From Caldilineaceae bacterium (GTDB lineage: Bacteria; Chloroflexota; Anaerolineae; Caldilineales; Caldilineaceae), in assembly GCA_026708085.1 (NCBI GenBank), contig JAPOVP010000033.1:1-64000 (forward strand): 64,000 nt of DNA. The letters are read 5' to 3'. The translations under genes and the position numbers were made by a program. Under the pieces are notes generated by a model. The model was not told the origin of the DNA. It did not search any database and saw nothing but the letters and a program-made list of their open reading frames with translations. Below, piece after piece: positions 1-8,104 of this stretch. Position 1 is the first letter of the stretch; each line of letters starts with the position of its first letter.

Positions 1-108
1 ATAGAAGAACCCTTACTGGCCGATTATGTCAAATCCACTTTATGCATACCCCTCAATTAACTGTAACCGCTAATGATTTCCGCCGTCCCAGACGTAACCG
101 ATTGAACT

Positions 109-981
109 CTATTCGTCCTCAAAATAGTCGGTATCGATGCGTTTCAGTTCATAGACGGCCTCGGTGGTGACGCCGACATTGTAGTCGATCATGAAATCGG
201 CCAGTTGGCGACCGTCGATCAGGACAATCCTTGCATCGACCTTCTCTACGTAATTTCGAGCGTCGTGGGTAAAGGTAGAAGTAGTAATAAACACACCTTT
301 CCCGGCTTTCCGACCCGCCAAGGCACCCGCGAACTTCTGAATTTCTGGTCTTCCCACGTTACCCTTCCAGCGTTTGGCCTGGACGTAAATCATTTCAAGG
401 CCCAGCCGATCTTCGCTAATGGTGCCGTCAATACCTTCATCGCCCGCACGCCCAACCGCTTCACTAGCCTCCTCCCTAGACCCCCCGTACCCCATGCCGA
501 CCAATACATCCAAGACAAGACGCTCAAAAAACGAGGATGAACACCTCATGACCATTTCGAGAATTTCCTGCGCGAGGTAAGATCGGATCGTGTTGTAAGC
601 TGCTCTAACGTCGTCCTCAGGCGTTCTGTCTGGGGGGTCCGCTTCGACCAAGGAATCGGTAGCCTTGTATTGATCTAGTAATGCCTTATCAATCGTATTT
701 GGCTTTTGATTCAGTACTTGATGCCCGTGTTCAGTAATTCGACAAGTGCCCCACCCGACGTGTTCGGCAAGACCAGCATCTGTCAGTTCCTTTTTCGCCC
801 ATCTCGCTGTACGGGCCAGTTTGGTCTGGGCGCCGCCAGGAATAAGCTCATTTTTCTCGGCCTCTGACAAATTGAAGTGCTGGGCGAGATGAGCAACGAT
901 TTGATGAGCCTCATGATCTTTGCCATCGCCCAATAGCACCAGTATTGGCAATGTCATTGAAAATTTGCCGGGTATCGGCAT
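109..981 (-). CDS. mrr: Mrr-type restriction endonuclease
   Basis: A 290-residue protein with the two-domain build of Mrr, the type IV enzyme that cuts modified DNA. Residues 1-95 form a winged-helix domain of the Mrr N-terminal type. Residues about 135-280 form a PD-(D/E)xK nuclease domain: the segment GDEGIDG carries the metal-binding Asp and is followed about 17 residues later by YVQAKRW, the Q-A-K form of the catalytic core typical of Mrr. The C-terminal VFITTSTFTHDA and VLIDGRQLADFM segments also match this family. The gene stands alone beside toxin-antitoxin genes, with no methyltransferase or specificity subunit nearby, which fits a modification-dependent enzyme. It looks intact. Assignment rests on family recall; the modification it recognises cannot be read from sequence. 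Confidence 0.88.
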   Translation of the reverse strand: MPIPGKFSMTLPILVLLGDGKDHEAHQIVAHLAQHFNLSEAEKNELIPGGAQTKLARTARWAKKELTDAGLAEHVGWGTCRITEHGHQVLNQKPNTIDKALLDQYKATDSLVEADPPDRTPEDDVRAAYNTIRSYLAQEILEMVMRCSSSFFERLVLDVLVGMGYGGSREEASEAVGRAGDEGIDGTISEDRLGLEMIYVQAKRWKGNVGRPEIQKFAGALAGRKAGKGVFITTSTFTHDARNYVEKVDARIVLIDGRQLADFMIDYNVGVTTEAVYELKRIDTDYFEDE

Positions 982-1023
982 TTTTGCCTCCTGGAAAGGA
1001 TGTTGCTTCCGGTCTCTTCTCTT

Positions 1024-1182
1024 TCAAACAGCCTTGACCTTAAACACCATTTTGCGCCCTAGCTTGCGTAGCGCTTTTTGCGCCTGAGCGATAGGGGAAT
1101 TGCACCCCAAGTCGACTAAATTCTGCGCAGCCACCTCGCTAATCTCCGGCCGGCTGGCAAGTTCCGCGTGGCGAATACGCTA
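1024..1182 (-). pseudogene. In-frame C-terminal HTH of the HicB gene behind a TAG
   Basis: Reading on past the TAG at 1180-1182 in the same frame gives 51 more codons to a TGA at 1024-1026. The product contains RHAELASRPEISEVAAQNL and ends QKALRKLGRKMVFKVKAV, which is the usual HicB ending: an ELAxRLGVSExxVxxLLD-type helix-turn-helix followed by a xALxxLGRxLxxxVxA tail. A single C-to-T change (CAG Gln to TAG) would explain the break. The reading frame is otherwise undamaged, so the mutation is recent, or the stop is read through, or it is a base error. Codons were checked one by one against the sequence. Confidence 0.72.
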
Positions 1183-1452
1183 CGCCCGCATGGTTGAATA
1201 GAGCGCCAGATGGGCGGCAACCACAGTTGGCACCGCGACAAGCTCCTGACCGGTGGCCGGTTGGCTGGGTGTGGGGATCTCCCATTGTGCGTGGACATAT
1301 CCGGCCAAGGCTGTGACGAGAGCGTCTTCGGCCATTGTTAGCGCTTCGGTCCGGTCTTTGCCGCCCGTGATAGCCTCTGGGACATCGGGGAAAAGGGCTA
1401 TAAGACTTCCATCTTCGTCGGGGGCGAGTTCACACGGATAGGCGTAGATCAT
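1180..1452 (-). CDS. HicB-family antitoxin, cut short by amber codon
   Basis: This 90-residue product matches the N-terminal HicB domain: DEDGSLIALFPDVPEAIT is the typical first strand pair, followed by the helix with TEALTMAEDALVTALAGY. HicB proteins of this type run to about 135-140 residues and end in a DNA-binding helix-turn-helix, which is missing here. The missing part lies directly downstream in the same frame after a TAG at 1180-1182 (see the entry at 1024). No hicA toxin gene flanks it, so it is an orphan. As written, the product could not bind DNA through the usual C-terminal domain. The upstream gene pair starting near 1564 is divergent. Confidence 0.75.
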   Translation of the reverse strand: MIYAYPCELAPDEDGSLIALFPDVPEAITGGKDRTEALTMAEDALVTALAGYVHAQWEIPTPSQPATGQELVAVPTVVAAHLALYSTMRA

Positions 1453-1544
1453 GGTGCCATTGTCGCGCTCAACTATGTAAGCGGCAAGAAAAGATGAAAA
1501 ATGACGTCACCCTTGGTAATCCAGGAGTTTGTGTTCATGCCAGC

Positions 1545-1563
1545 ATCATGCTATTATCATGAT
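1545..1563. promoter_or_regulatory. Operator-like inverted repeat before the FitA-like gene
   Basis: ATCATG at 1545-1550 and CATGAT at 1558-1563 form a perfect 6-bp inverted repeat with a 7-bp spacer (CTATTAT). The right arm ends at the base before the ATG at 1564. Ribbon-helix-helix antitoxins commonly bind such palindromes to repress their own operon, so this is the likely autoregulatory site. There is no clear Shine-Dalgarno sequence before this ATG. Confidence 0.5.
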
Positions 1564-1812
1564 ATGGCTAATTTACAGATTAAGAACATGCCGGATACTC
1601 TTCATGAGCGACTGCGCCGCCATGCGCGTGAGAACAACAGCACAATGAGCGCGGTGGCACTAACCGCTATAGAGCGGGAGTTGGCGCGCTGGGAGTGGCG
1701 GAAGCGTTTGGCTCAACGCCCTGAAACCGATCTTGGTGTAGAAGCGGCAACGCTGCTTATGGAAGAACGCGCGCGCCGTGAAAGGGAACTGGGTGACGGG
1801 ATTCGTCCTTGA
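1564..1812 (+). CDS. FitA-like ribbon-helix-helix antitoxin
   Basis: An 82-residue protein starting MANLQIKNMPDTLHERLRRH, the classic FitA/VapB ribbon-helix-helix N-terminus: a short strand for DNA contact, then two helices with RARENNSTMSA-type spacing. The C-terminal half is charged and helical and would wrap the PIN toxin. Upstream in-frame starts exist (1501, 1537), but the homology to antitoxins begins exactly at 1564, directly after the palindrome. The gene overlaps the following PIN-toxin gene by about 20 bases, as toxin-antitoxin pairs often do, so the two are probably translated together. Confidence 0.8.
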   Translation: MANLQIKNMPDTLHERLRRHARENNSTMSAVALTAIERELARWEWRKRLAQRPETDLGVEAATLLMEERARRERELGDGIRP

Positions 1813-2194
1813 CGCCTCCGTCGCGGTCGAGTATCTCTTGAAAACACCCCTTGGCCTGACAGTAACTGACATGGTCGAGGGCGCCTCATTGGTTGCGCCG
1901 GAGTTAATGGACGCGGAGGTGCTGTCAGTTTTGCGCCGCGCGGTGCTGAGCGGACGCCTTTCCGAGATACGGGCGCTGATGGCCATAGAGGATTTGGCTC
2001 ATTGGCCGGTAGACCGCATTTCACACCGGGCACTCGTTCGAATGGCTTGGCGGTACCACCGAAACGTCAGTGCCTATGACGCTGTCTACCTTTCGGTCGC
2101 CCGCGTCCACGGTTTCCCTTTGCTTACTGCTGACGGCCGGCTTTCGCGGGCCCCAGGTCTGGACGTGGTTGTGCTGAACATGCATAGGGGATGA
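1793..2194 (+). CDS. PIN-domain ribonuclease toxin (FitB/VapC-like)
   Basis: A 133-residue PIN-domain protein, partner of the preceding antitoxin. Acidic metal-binding residues expected of the family are visible: the first Asp in FVLDASVAVEYL, a Glu in ELMDAEVLSVL, and the Asp pair in SAYDAVYLSVA and LLTADGRLSRA. FitB/VapC toxins cleave tRNA or rRNA; the target here is unknown. A GTG at 1793 preceded by AAGGG is the preferred start; an in-frame GTG at 1778 would add five residues. All key residues are present, so this pair looks functional, unlike its neighbours on either side. Confidence 0.82.
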   Translation: MTGFVLDASVAVEYLLKTPLGLTVTDMVEGASLVAPELMDAEVLSVLRRAVLSGRLSEIRALMAIEDLAHWPVDRISHRALVRMAWRYHRNVSAYDAVYLSVARVHGFPLLTADGRLSRAPGLDVVVLNMHRG

Positions 2195-2204
2195 CCCGGA
2201 AACC

Positions 2205-2345
2205 AGTCATACTTGTACGTCAGTACGCCGACGGTCTCCTGTTGGACATAGAGGAAAGATGCAACTCGAACTGCCCCCTGCGCGCTAGTTCAAGAACAAG
2301 GCGCTCACTCCCGCGATGAACCGATCTCGGCCCGGTACTCTTCCA
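2205..2345 (-). pseudogene. Remnant of a PIN-family toxin
   Basis: Downstream of the ribbon-helix-helix gene at 2305-2562, the minus strand encodes SERLVLELARRGQFELHLSS in one frame and, after a shift near 2255, LYVQQETVGVLTYKYDWF in another. Together they resemble the stretch RILELAxxGxxELxxSPxxLxExxxVLxxKFxW of the putative-PIN-toxin family normally encoded next to such antitoxins. The first Asp motif and the C-terminal half are missing, so the toxin is dead. The match is by eye over about 40 residues. Confidence 0.45.
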
Positions 2346-2562
2346 CCAAGCGACTAACATCCTCAGAACTGATCTTCTGCTCACGTGTTCGTTGTTCGCC
2401 ATAGCGGAGGAGTTGTTGCCACTCGTTCTCCTCCTTATAACGATATAACGCTTCGCGCAGAAGCACGCTGCGGGAACAGCCTTCCCGCTTCACCACCTCT
2501 TCCACCCAGTCAGCCATCTCACGAGGAAGAGAAAATGTGATTGTCGTGGTTGTTCGCGGCAT
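2305..2562 (-). CDS. CopG-like ribbon-helix-helix antitoxin (orphan)
   Basis: An 85-residue protein opening MPRTTTTITFSLPREMADWV, then VVKREGCSRSVLLREALYRY: the strand and two helices of a CopG/MetJ-type DNA-binding domain. The ATG at 2562 has a GGGAGG ribosome-binding site five bases upstream; a GTG six bases earlier is possible but sits inside that site. The acidic C-terminal tail (SSEDVSRLVEEYRAEI) is what usually binds a toxin. The expected toxin downstream is only a wreck, so this is an orphan antitoxin that may survive as a repressor or an anti-addiction protein. Confidence 0.75.
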   Translation of the reverse strand: MPRTTTTITFSLPREMADWVEEVVKREGCSRSVLLREALYRYKEENEWQQLLRYGEQRTREQKISSEDVSRLVEEYRAEIGSSRE

Positions 2563-2617
2563 ATACACCTCCCAGTCCTACGTTTGATCAGGATTCTGCA
2601 CTTTTCATGGCCCTCTA

Positions 2618-3778
2618 TCAACTATCTCTTGTGTCCGCAGCCTCCCCGTCCAGAAGCGCCACAATCTCATCGACGATGTCATAGGCGGCGCGGGGGCGGG
2701 CCAGTTCGCGGGCGTGGGCGGACATCTGGACCAGTTGACTGCCTCCGGCCCAGTCGTTGATAGTGGCGGCGATGTCGTCGGGTGAATCGCAGTAGGCGCC
2801 GACGCCGTTTTCCACGACAAACGACACGCTTCCTTCCTCCTGGCCGGGGATGAATCCGCTTAAGAGGATGGGAAGGCCGCAGATGAGCGCCTCGGCGATT
2901 GTGCCCGGGCCGGCCTTGGTGATCACGCAGTCGCTGGCGGCCATCCATTCCTGCATGTTGTCCACGAAGCCACATATCTGAACCGGAATCGGCCAATCTG
3001 ACCGCTGCAGTGCTTTGCGCAGGCGCTCATTGCGGCCGCAGATGACGACCAGTTGGCAGTCCGCCTCCATCGCGGCCAGGCGTTGGGCCACAGCGTGCGC
3101 AGTCGCCGCGACCGGGCCCATGCCTTCGCCGCCGCCGAGCAGCAGAACGGTAAACGCGGTGTCCGCCAGCCCCAACCGGGCGCGTGTCGGCTCTTTGTCC
3201 GGTAGCGTGCCGGCAAAGTCGGGACGGACAGGCAGGCCGAGCAGACGGACCTGGCGGGCTTGAAGGCCATACCGGCGGGCTGCCGCGGCCGCGACTTCGC
3301 TGGCGACAAAACAGCGTTCGACCCGCGCATGAAACCAGCCGTGATGGAACGATGCCAGATCGGTGACAACCGTCACGAAGGGTATCGCGGCGCCCTCATG
3401 CTCAAGCAGGCGCAAGAAGATATGCTGCATGAACGGGTGCACGGAGATGATCAGATGGGGGCGGTGGGCTTGCAGGACCCTGCGCAGCTCGTTGCGGCTG
3501 ATCAGATAGACCAGGCGCAGGGCGGCAGAGAACGCGCGCTCGTTTTCGAAAACGGCCCAGAGCAGCTTCCAGAACCATAGGACGCGGGCAATGATCGGGC
3601 TGTACAGGCGGGGCATCTGATTGATGGGCCAGGGGGTGTAGTCGGTCCACAGATCGACGATCTCCACCTGAAACCGGTCGGGATAGCGGGCGGCGAAGGC
3701 GGCCTGCAGGGCCTGGGCGCTGGCACGGTGGCCGCCCCCGGTATCGCTCATCAGAATCAGAATTCGGCTGTGGTTCAT
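2618..3778 (-). CDS. MGDG-synthase-like glycolipid glycosyltransferase
   Basis: A 386-residue glycosyltransferase of the GT28/MGDG-synthase fold. The N-terminal part begins with a strand and MSDTGGGHRASAQAL, the nucleotide-loop signature of diacylglycerol glucosyl/galactosyltransferases. The C-terminal part has LLGGGEGMGP and GFVDNMQEWMAASDCVITKAG, followed by GTIAEALICGLPILL, the sugar-nucleotide binding region. Such enzymes transfer a sugar from UDP-sugar to diacylglycerol at the inner membrane face to make glycolipids. I place the start at 3778, where the family homology begins; the longer frame would run into the divergent purN gene. It has no partner gene nearby and shares an upstream region with purN. 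Confidence 0.78.
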   Translation of the reverse strand: MNHSRILILMSDTGGGHRASAQALQAAFAARYPDRFQVEIVDLWTDYTPWPINQMPRLYSPIIARVLWFWKLLWAVFENERAFSAALRLVYLISRNELRRVLQAHRPHLIISVHPFMQHIFLRLLEHEGAAIPFVTVVTDLASFHHGWFHARVERCFVASEVAAAAARRYGLQARQVRLLGLPVRPDFAGTLPDKEPTRARLGLADTAFTVLLLGGGEGMGPVAATAHAVAQRLAAMEADCQLVVICGRNERLRKALQRSDWPIPVQICGFVDNMQEWMAASDCVITKAGPGTIAEALICGLPILLSGFIPGQEEGSVSFVVENGVGAYCDSPDDIAATINDWAGGSQLVQMSAHARELARPRAAYDIVDEIVALLDGEAADTRDS

Positions 3779-3895
3779 GTGAAGGGGAAGCTGTGGATGG
3801 CGTCGTGTACCGGACCGCGGGGAAAGTGTCTTGTGACACTGGCAGGAAATCTGTTCGCTGGGGGCAAGGATAGTTCGCCGCGTATGGGGATCGAT

Positions 3896-3901
3896 TATAC
3901 T
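3896..3901 (+). promoter_or_regulatory. Probable -10 box for purN
   Basis: TATACT matches five of six bases of the sigma-70 -10 hexamer and lies 43 bases before the purN ATG. No good -35 hexamer is visible at 16-18 bases upstream. The site sits in the 166-bp divergent gap between the glycosyltransferase and purN. Confidence 0.35.
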
Positions 3902-3944
3902 GTAGACGGTACCACAAAGCCACGTTACCTGTTTTCGGGACGCT

Positions 3945-4538
3945 ATGAAAGCCAAGCTGGCGGTTCTCATTTCGGGAAACGGATCGAATCTTCAGGCCAT
4001 CATCGACGCGGTGACGGCGGGCAGCCTGGACGCTCAGATTGTGGTGGTTGTTTCCAACCGCAAGAAGGCTTACGGGTTGGAACGGGCGCGGCAGGCGCGG
4101 ATCCCCGACCGCTACTTTCCGCTGAAACCCTACCGAGACGCACAGCGCAGCCGCGCCGAGTACGACGCCGATCTAGCCGCGCTGGTGAGCGCGTACGCGC
4201 CGGACTGGGTGGTACTGGCCGGGTGGATGCACATTCTCAGCGAGCAGTTTCTGGGCCGCTTTCCCAACCGGGTCGTGAATCTGCATCCGGCGCTGCCCGG
4301 GCAGTTTCCCGGCGCGCACGCCATCGACGACGCGCTGGCGGCCTTTGGGCGCGACGAAATCGACCATACTGGCGTAATGGTCCATCTGGTGCCGGATGCG
4401 CGCGTGGATGAGGGGCCGGTGCTGGCGCAGGAGGCGGTTCCGATCCGTCCCGACGACACGCACGAGACCCTGGCCGAACGCATCCACGCGGTGGAGCACC
4501 GGCTGCTGGTGGAGACCCTGCGACTGTTGGTGGGATAG
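3945..4538 (+). CDS. purN: Phosphoribosylglycinamide formyltransferase
   Basis: A 197-residue GAR transformylase, which uses 10-formyltetrahydrofolate to formylate GAR in the third step of purine synthesis, in the cytosol. The phosphate-binding loop ISGNGSNLQA lies at residues 9-18. The catalytic triad is complete: Asn112 and His114 in VNLHPALPG, and Asp155 in DARVDEGPVL. The loop HTGVMVHLV is also conserved. In most bacteria the order is LPSLLPAFPG; here it reads LHPALPGQFPGAHA, which keeps the length. Length is normal for the family. It is not linked to other purine genes in this window. Confidence 0.93.
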   Translation: MKAKLAVLISGNGSNLQAIIDAVTAGSLDAQIVVVVSNRKKAYGLERARQARIPDRYFPLKPYRDAQRSRAEYDADLAALVSAYAPDWVVLAGWMHILSEQFLGRFPNRVVNLHPALPGQFPGAHAIDDALAAFGRDEIDHTGVMVHLVPDARVDEGPVLAQEAVPIRPDDTHETLAERIHAVEHRLLVETLRLLVG

Positions 4539-4640
4539 CGTACGCAGCCAGCAGCGGGGACAGGGATGTAGAGAGAGTCAGCAAGAACGCTGTTCGGGCA
4601 GGCGTTGGCTGAGTTCTTAAACCGGCCTGCGGAGGCGATG

Positions 4641-5672
4641 ATGCGACTGGGACTCAACACAGGTTATTCGGGTGGGAAGATCGCGCTGCCGATGAGGTTG
4701 ATTCGCGAAGCCGACCTGCTGGGCTACTACGCAGTGTGGACGGCTGAGGCCTATGGCTCTGACGCGGTGTCGCCCCTGGCGTGGATTGGCGCGCAGACGG
4801 AGCGGATTCACCTGGGCACGGCGATCCTGCAGATGGCGGCGCGGACGCCGGCGATGACGGCGATGACCGCGATGACGCTGGACCAATTGTCGGGCGGGCG
4901 CATGCTGCTGGGGCTGGGCGTGTCGGGCCCGCAGGTGGTGGAGGGCTGGCACGGCGTCGGATATGCCAGGCCCTTGACGCGTACGCGCGAATATGTCGAA
5001 GTTGTGCGACGGAGTTTCGCGCGTGAGGAGCCGCTGACCTTTGAGGGCGAGTTCTACCAGCTGCCCTACCACGGGCCCGGCTCGTTGGGGCTGGGCAAAC
5101 CGCTGAAAAGCATCCTGCACGGGAGAGTGGATCTGCCGATCTACCTGGCGGCGATAGGCCCGCAGAATGTGCAGTTGGCCGCAGAACTGGCCGACGGCTG
5201 GCTGCCGATCTTCTTCGCGCCGGAGCATTACGAGGCGACGTTCGCCGAGGCGGTAGCTGCCGGGAGGAAGCAGGCCGGGGAGGCGGGCAGGCCGGAAGGG
5301 TTCGACATCGCGCCGGCGGCGGCGGTCGTGGTGGGGGATGATCTGGCGGGTTGCTGGATGCAGCTCAAGCCGATGCTGGCCCTGTACATCGGCGGGATGG
5401 GGAGCAGGGGCACGAACTTCTACTACAATCTGGCCTGCCGTTACGGTTTTGAAGAGGCGGCTGACAGGATCCAGACGAGCTATCTGGCCGGCGACCGGGC
5501 CGGCGCAGTGCAGGCTGTGCCGGATGCGATGGTGGACGCGATATCCCTGTGCGGCAGCCGCGCCCGCATCGCTGATAGATTGCAGCTCTGGCGGACGGTG
5601 CCGATCACAACTCTGACGGTTATGTCCGACAGCATTGAGACTGTACGCATGATGGCGGAACTGGTGCTGTAG
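4641..5672 (+). CDS. LLM-class F420/flavin-dependent oxidoreductase
   Basis: A 343-residue TIM-barrel protein of the bacterial-luciferase-like superfamily. Typical segments are [60 protein letters not shown], and the later [23 protein letters not shown]. The [15 protein letters not shown] region is characteristic of F420-dependent members (TIGR03559-like). Substrate is unknown; relatives oxidise alcohols or reduce activated alkenes. GGAGG at 4631-4635 supports the second of two tandem ATGs (4641). It follows purN by about 100 bases on the same strand, but a functional link is not evident. Confidence 0.82.
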   Translation: MRLGLNTGYSGGKIALPMRLIREADLLGYYAVWTAEAYGSDAVSPLAWIGAQTERIHLGTAILQMAARTPAMTAMTAMTLDQLSGGRMLLGLGVSGPQVVEGWHGVGYARPLTRTREYVEVVRRSFAREEPLTFEGEFYQLPYHGPGSLGLGKPLKSILHGRVDLPIYLAAIGPQNVQLAAELADGWLPIFFAPEHYEATFAEAVAAGRKQAGEAGRPEGFDIAPAAAVVVGDDLAGCWMQLKPMLALYIGGMGSRGTNFYYNLACRYGFEEAADRIQTSYLAGDRAGAVQAVPDAMVDAISLCGSRARIADRLQLWRTVPITTLTVMSDSIETVRMMAELVL

Positions 5673-5753
5673 AGGAGAAGGGATTCGACATTCTGCGCCG
5701 TGCGCCCGAGCGGCCCACGGTTCGCTCCCCTCTTACTTTCTCTTCACTGTTTG

Positions 5754-7019
5754 TTACTGCACGGCGCCCCGGGCTGCAACCATCTGCGTGGGCCTCTTCA
5801 ACGTCCCCCACATGATGAAGACGCCGACTATGGAAAGGGACACGCCCAACGTGAAGAGGCTGGTGTAGCCCCACTTCTCAATGATCTGACCGCCGCCGAA
5901 GCTCATCAGTGTAAAACTGAGGCCCATCGCCGCGTTCACCGCGCCGTAGGCCAGCGAACGCCAGTGCTTGTCGATCAACTCCATCTGATAGACCTGAAGA
6001 GCGGGCATGCGCACGGCCGAAAGGACCATGGAGGCGAATTGACCGAGGGCGGCGGCAAACCACTGGGGGATGAGGATGAGCGGGATCATGCTGACGACGC
6101 CGCCGACTGTAGTGGCCAGGAGCGTCCAGCCATTGCCGTGGCGGCGGGCGAGCATCGGCAGCAGCATGGGAGCGAAAATGGAGGCGAACTGCCCCGCGCT
6201 GGATATGATCCCGATCGTAAAGGTGGACAGTTGCAGCTCCGTGTCCATAAAAGCGTTACAGAAGGAGTAGCAGGTCGCGCCTGCCGCCTGGCTGAACCAG
6301 ACGAACAGGATCAACAGGCTGACGGGGACGACGGGAAAGGAACCAGCCAGAGTTGGCTTCTCTTCGTGTTTGCCGCTCCGCTCTGCATCGCCGATGCGCA
6401 ATAAGGGGATCATGGCCAGCGCCAGAACCGCAGGACTCAGCCAAAGTGCCAGACGATACGGGGCGGGGCTGTCGAGTCCGACGCCAATCATGGATGCGAT
6501 AAGGCCCGGCAGCAGGCCGGCAAAGGGGGTGCCGACGAAGGCGCCAAGGCCGCGCAGGACGCCGGTCATAGCGTAGGCACTGTTGCGGTTTTCGTCAGAG
6601 GTCAGCCCCATGAGGGCAGGCACCATGTTGATGCTGAAGAGGGCATAACCGCCGGAGACAACCATCATCGAGAAGACGGGCCAATAGTAGCGGAAGAGCA
6701 CCGGCACCGATTCGGTCAGCGGCAGCATCGCCATGCCCAGGACGGTCACGACCATGCCGATGCGCATCGTGCGCGTTAAACCGAGCCGGCTTCCCAGGAT
6801 GCCGGCGGGCAGACTCATCACCATGTAGCTCAATGCGCTGGCCGAGTTAAACACGCCAAAAAAGACCATGCTGTAGCCCAGGCGCAGGATGTAGAAGGTC
6901 TTGAGGAAGGTCTGGATGCCGAAAAAGCTGACCGCCACGAGTCCGACGACAATCAGGAGCATATTGACATCATGATGGAAGCGGGGGCGGTCTGTCCACA
7001 GAGACAGAATTTTGGTCAT
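5754..7019 (-). CDS. Major facilitator superfamily transporter
   Basis: A 421-residue integral membrane protein with about 12 hydrophobic segments. The cytoplasmic loop between helices 2 and 3 reads PAGILGSRLGLTRTMRIGM, a variant of the MFS G-x-L-a-D-r-x-G-r-r/k signature. A longer hydrophilic loop (GDAERSGKHEEKPT, about residue 215) separates the two halves. Substrate cannot be predicted. The gene is transcribed alone, convergent with the LLM oxidoreductase, and its upstream 284-bp gap to the SDR gene holds no other recognisable gene. Confidence 0.82.
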   Translation of the reverse strand: MTKILSLWTDRPRFHHDVNMLLIVVGLVAVSFFGIQTFLKTFYILRLGYSMVFFGVFNSASALSYMVMSLPAGILGSRLGLTRTMRIGMVVTVLGMAMLPLTESVPVLFRYYWPVFSMMVVSGGYALFSINMVPALMGLTSDENRNSAYAMTGVLRGLGAFVGTPFAGLLPGLIASMIGVGLDSPAPYRLALWLSPAVLALAMIPLLRIGDAERSGKHEEKPTLAGSFPVVPVSLLILFVWFSQAAGATCYSFCNAFMDTELQLSTFTIGIISSAGQFASIFAPMLLPMLARRHGNGWTLLATTVGGVVSMIPLILIPQWFAAALGQFASMVLSAVRMPALQVYQMELIDKHWRSLAYGAVNAAMGLSFTLMSFGGGQIIEKWGYTSLFTLGVSLSIVGVFIMWGTLKRPTQMVAARGAVQ

Positions 7020-7303
7020 GGGAGCACTGTTTCGGCTGGAAAACTGAATCGGTTCAGAAGTCTATGTCAGACGGTTATCTTACACCAGGAACAGGTTGAA
7101 GGGAAACCTGAAATGGGTGGTGACTGTGTGTTGGAATGAAACGCTCTGCGGACCGATCTGCGGGCTGATACACTGGTAATCGATGCAGTTTCATCCGGCG
7201 GACGCGCGTGCGTTTGCTTTGCGTAGCGTCCTGGGCAATATGGATACGAACCGTCTACGAAATCGTGCATTGCGGGGCGCATAGGAGACGGCCCAGGTTT
7301 TGC

Positions 7304-8104
7304 TCAAGCTTCGATCGGCTTGGAGGTGTAGGGCTCCTGGCTGATGAGCTGGGCGGTCATGCCGCCGTCGGCGTAGATATTGGCGCCGGTGATGGAGGCG
7401 CTGCGGTCGCTGAGGAGGAAGGCGGCCAGCTCGCCGATCTCCTCCGGGGCGATCACGCGGCCGATGGGGATGTTGGTGCGCCAGAAGTCCAGGCACTCTT
7501 CCGGGCTGGGCGCGGCGTCCTGCAGGTCCTGCCAGATCTGGGTATCGAGCAGGCCGGGGGAGATCGCGTTGACGCGGATGTTGTGCTCAGCCATTTCGAG
7601 GGCGAAGCTTTTGCCCATCATGACGACACCGGCTTTGGCTGCGTCGTAGGGGCCGGCGCCGGGCAGGGCGGCGTGGGCGTGGACGCTGGCAATGTTGACG
7701 ACGCTGCCGCCGCCGGGGGACTGCGTGAGCATCTGCCGGCAGACCTTCTGGGTCAGAAAGAAGACTGCGCGCAGGTCGACACGGATGATATGCTCCCAGT
7801 CCTCGGCGGTCGTCTCCAGGAACGGTTTGGCGAAGTTGATGCCGGCGTTGTTCACGAGGCCGTCGACGCGGCCGAATTCGGCGATGGCTTTCTGCACCAG
7901 TTCGGCCTGGGCCTCGTCGTCGCCGACATCGCAGTGCACGGCCAGGGCATCGCCGGGCAGGCTGGTGGCCACGTCGCTGGCGGCATCGCCGCGGATGTCG
8001 GCCACGACGACGTTTGCGCCCTCGCGGCTGCAGACGGCGGCGATGCCGGCGCCCAGGCCGCCGCCGGCGCCGGTTACGATGACGGTTTTCCCTGTCAGTA
8101 GCAT
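7304..8104 (-). CDS. Short-chain dehydrogenase/reductase (SDR)
   Basis: A 266-residue classical SDR. It has the nucleotide-binding TGAGGGLGAG near residue 12, the NNAG motif in GLVNNAGINFAK, and the catalytic Ser plus Tyr-x-x-x-Lys in NIASVHAHAALPG and PYDAAKAG. The C-terminal NISPGLLDTQ-type and GANIYADGGMT segments are family-typical. Acidic residues after the second strand (VADIRGD) suggest preference for NAD(H). The ATG at 8104 shares a base with the stop of the upstream nitrilase gene (TGATG), so the two are translationally coupled and likely act in one pathway. Confidence 0.88.
   Translation of the reverse strand: MLLTGKTVIVTGAGGGLGAGIAAVCSREGANVVVADIRGDAASDVATSLPGDALAVHCDVGDDEAQAELVQKAIAEFGRVDGLVNNAGINFAKPFLETTAEDWEHIIRVDLRAVFFLTQKVCRQMLTQSPGGGSVVNIASVHAHAALPGAGPYDAAKAGVVMMGKSFALEMAEHNIRVNAISPGLLDTQIWQDLQDAAPSPEECLDFWRTNIPIGRVIAPEEIGELAAFLLSDRSASITGANIYADGGMTAQLISQEPYTSKPIEA

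Noticed and set aside
1-108. A partial gene at the left edge
   Set aside because: No open frame with family resemblance runs off the edge; the bases after the Mrr stop show nothing recognisable.
205-540. A plus-strand 111-codon frame inside the Mrr gene
   Set aside because: Antisense to the nuclease domain and without family resemblance.
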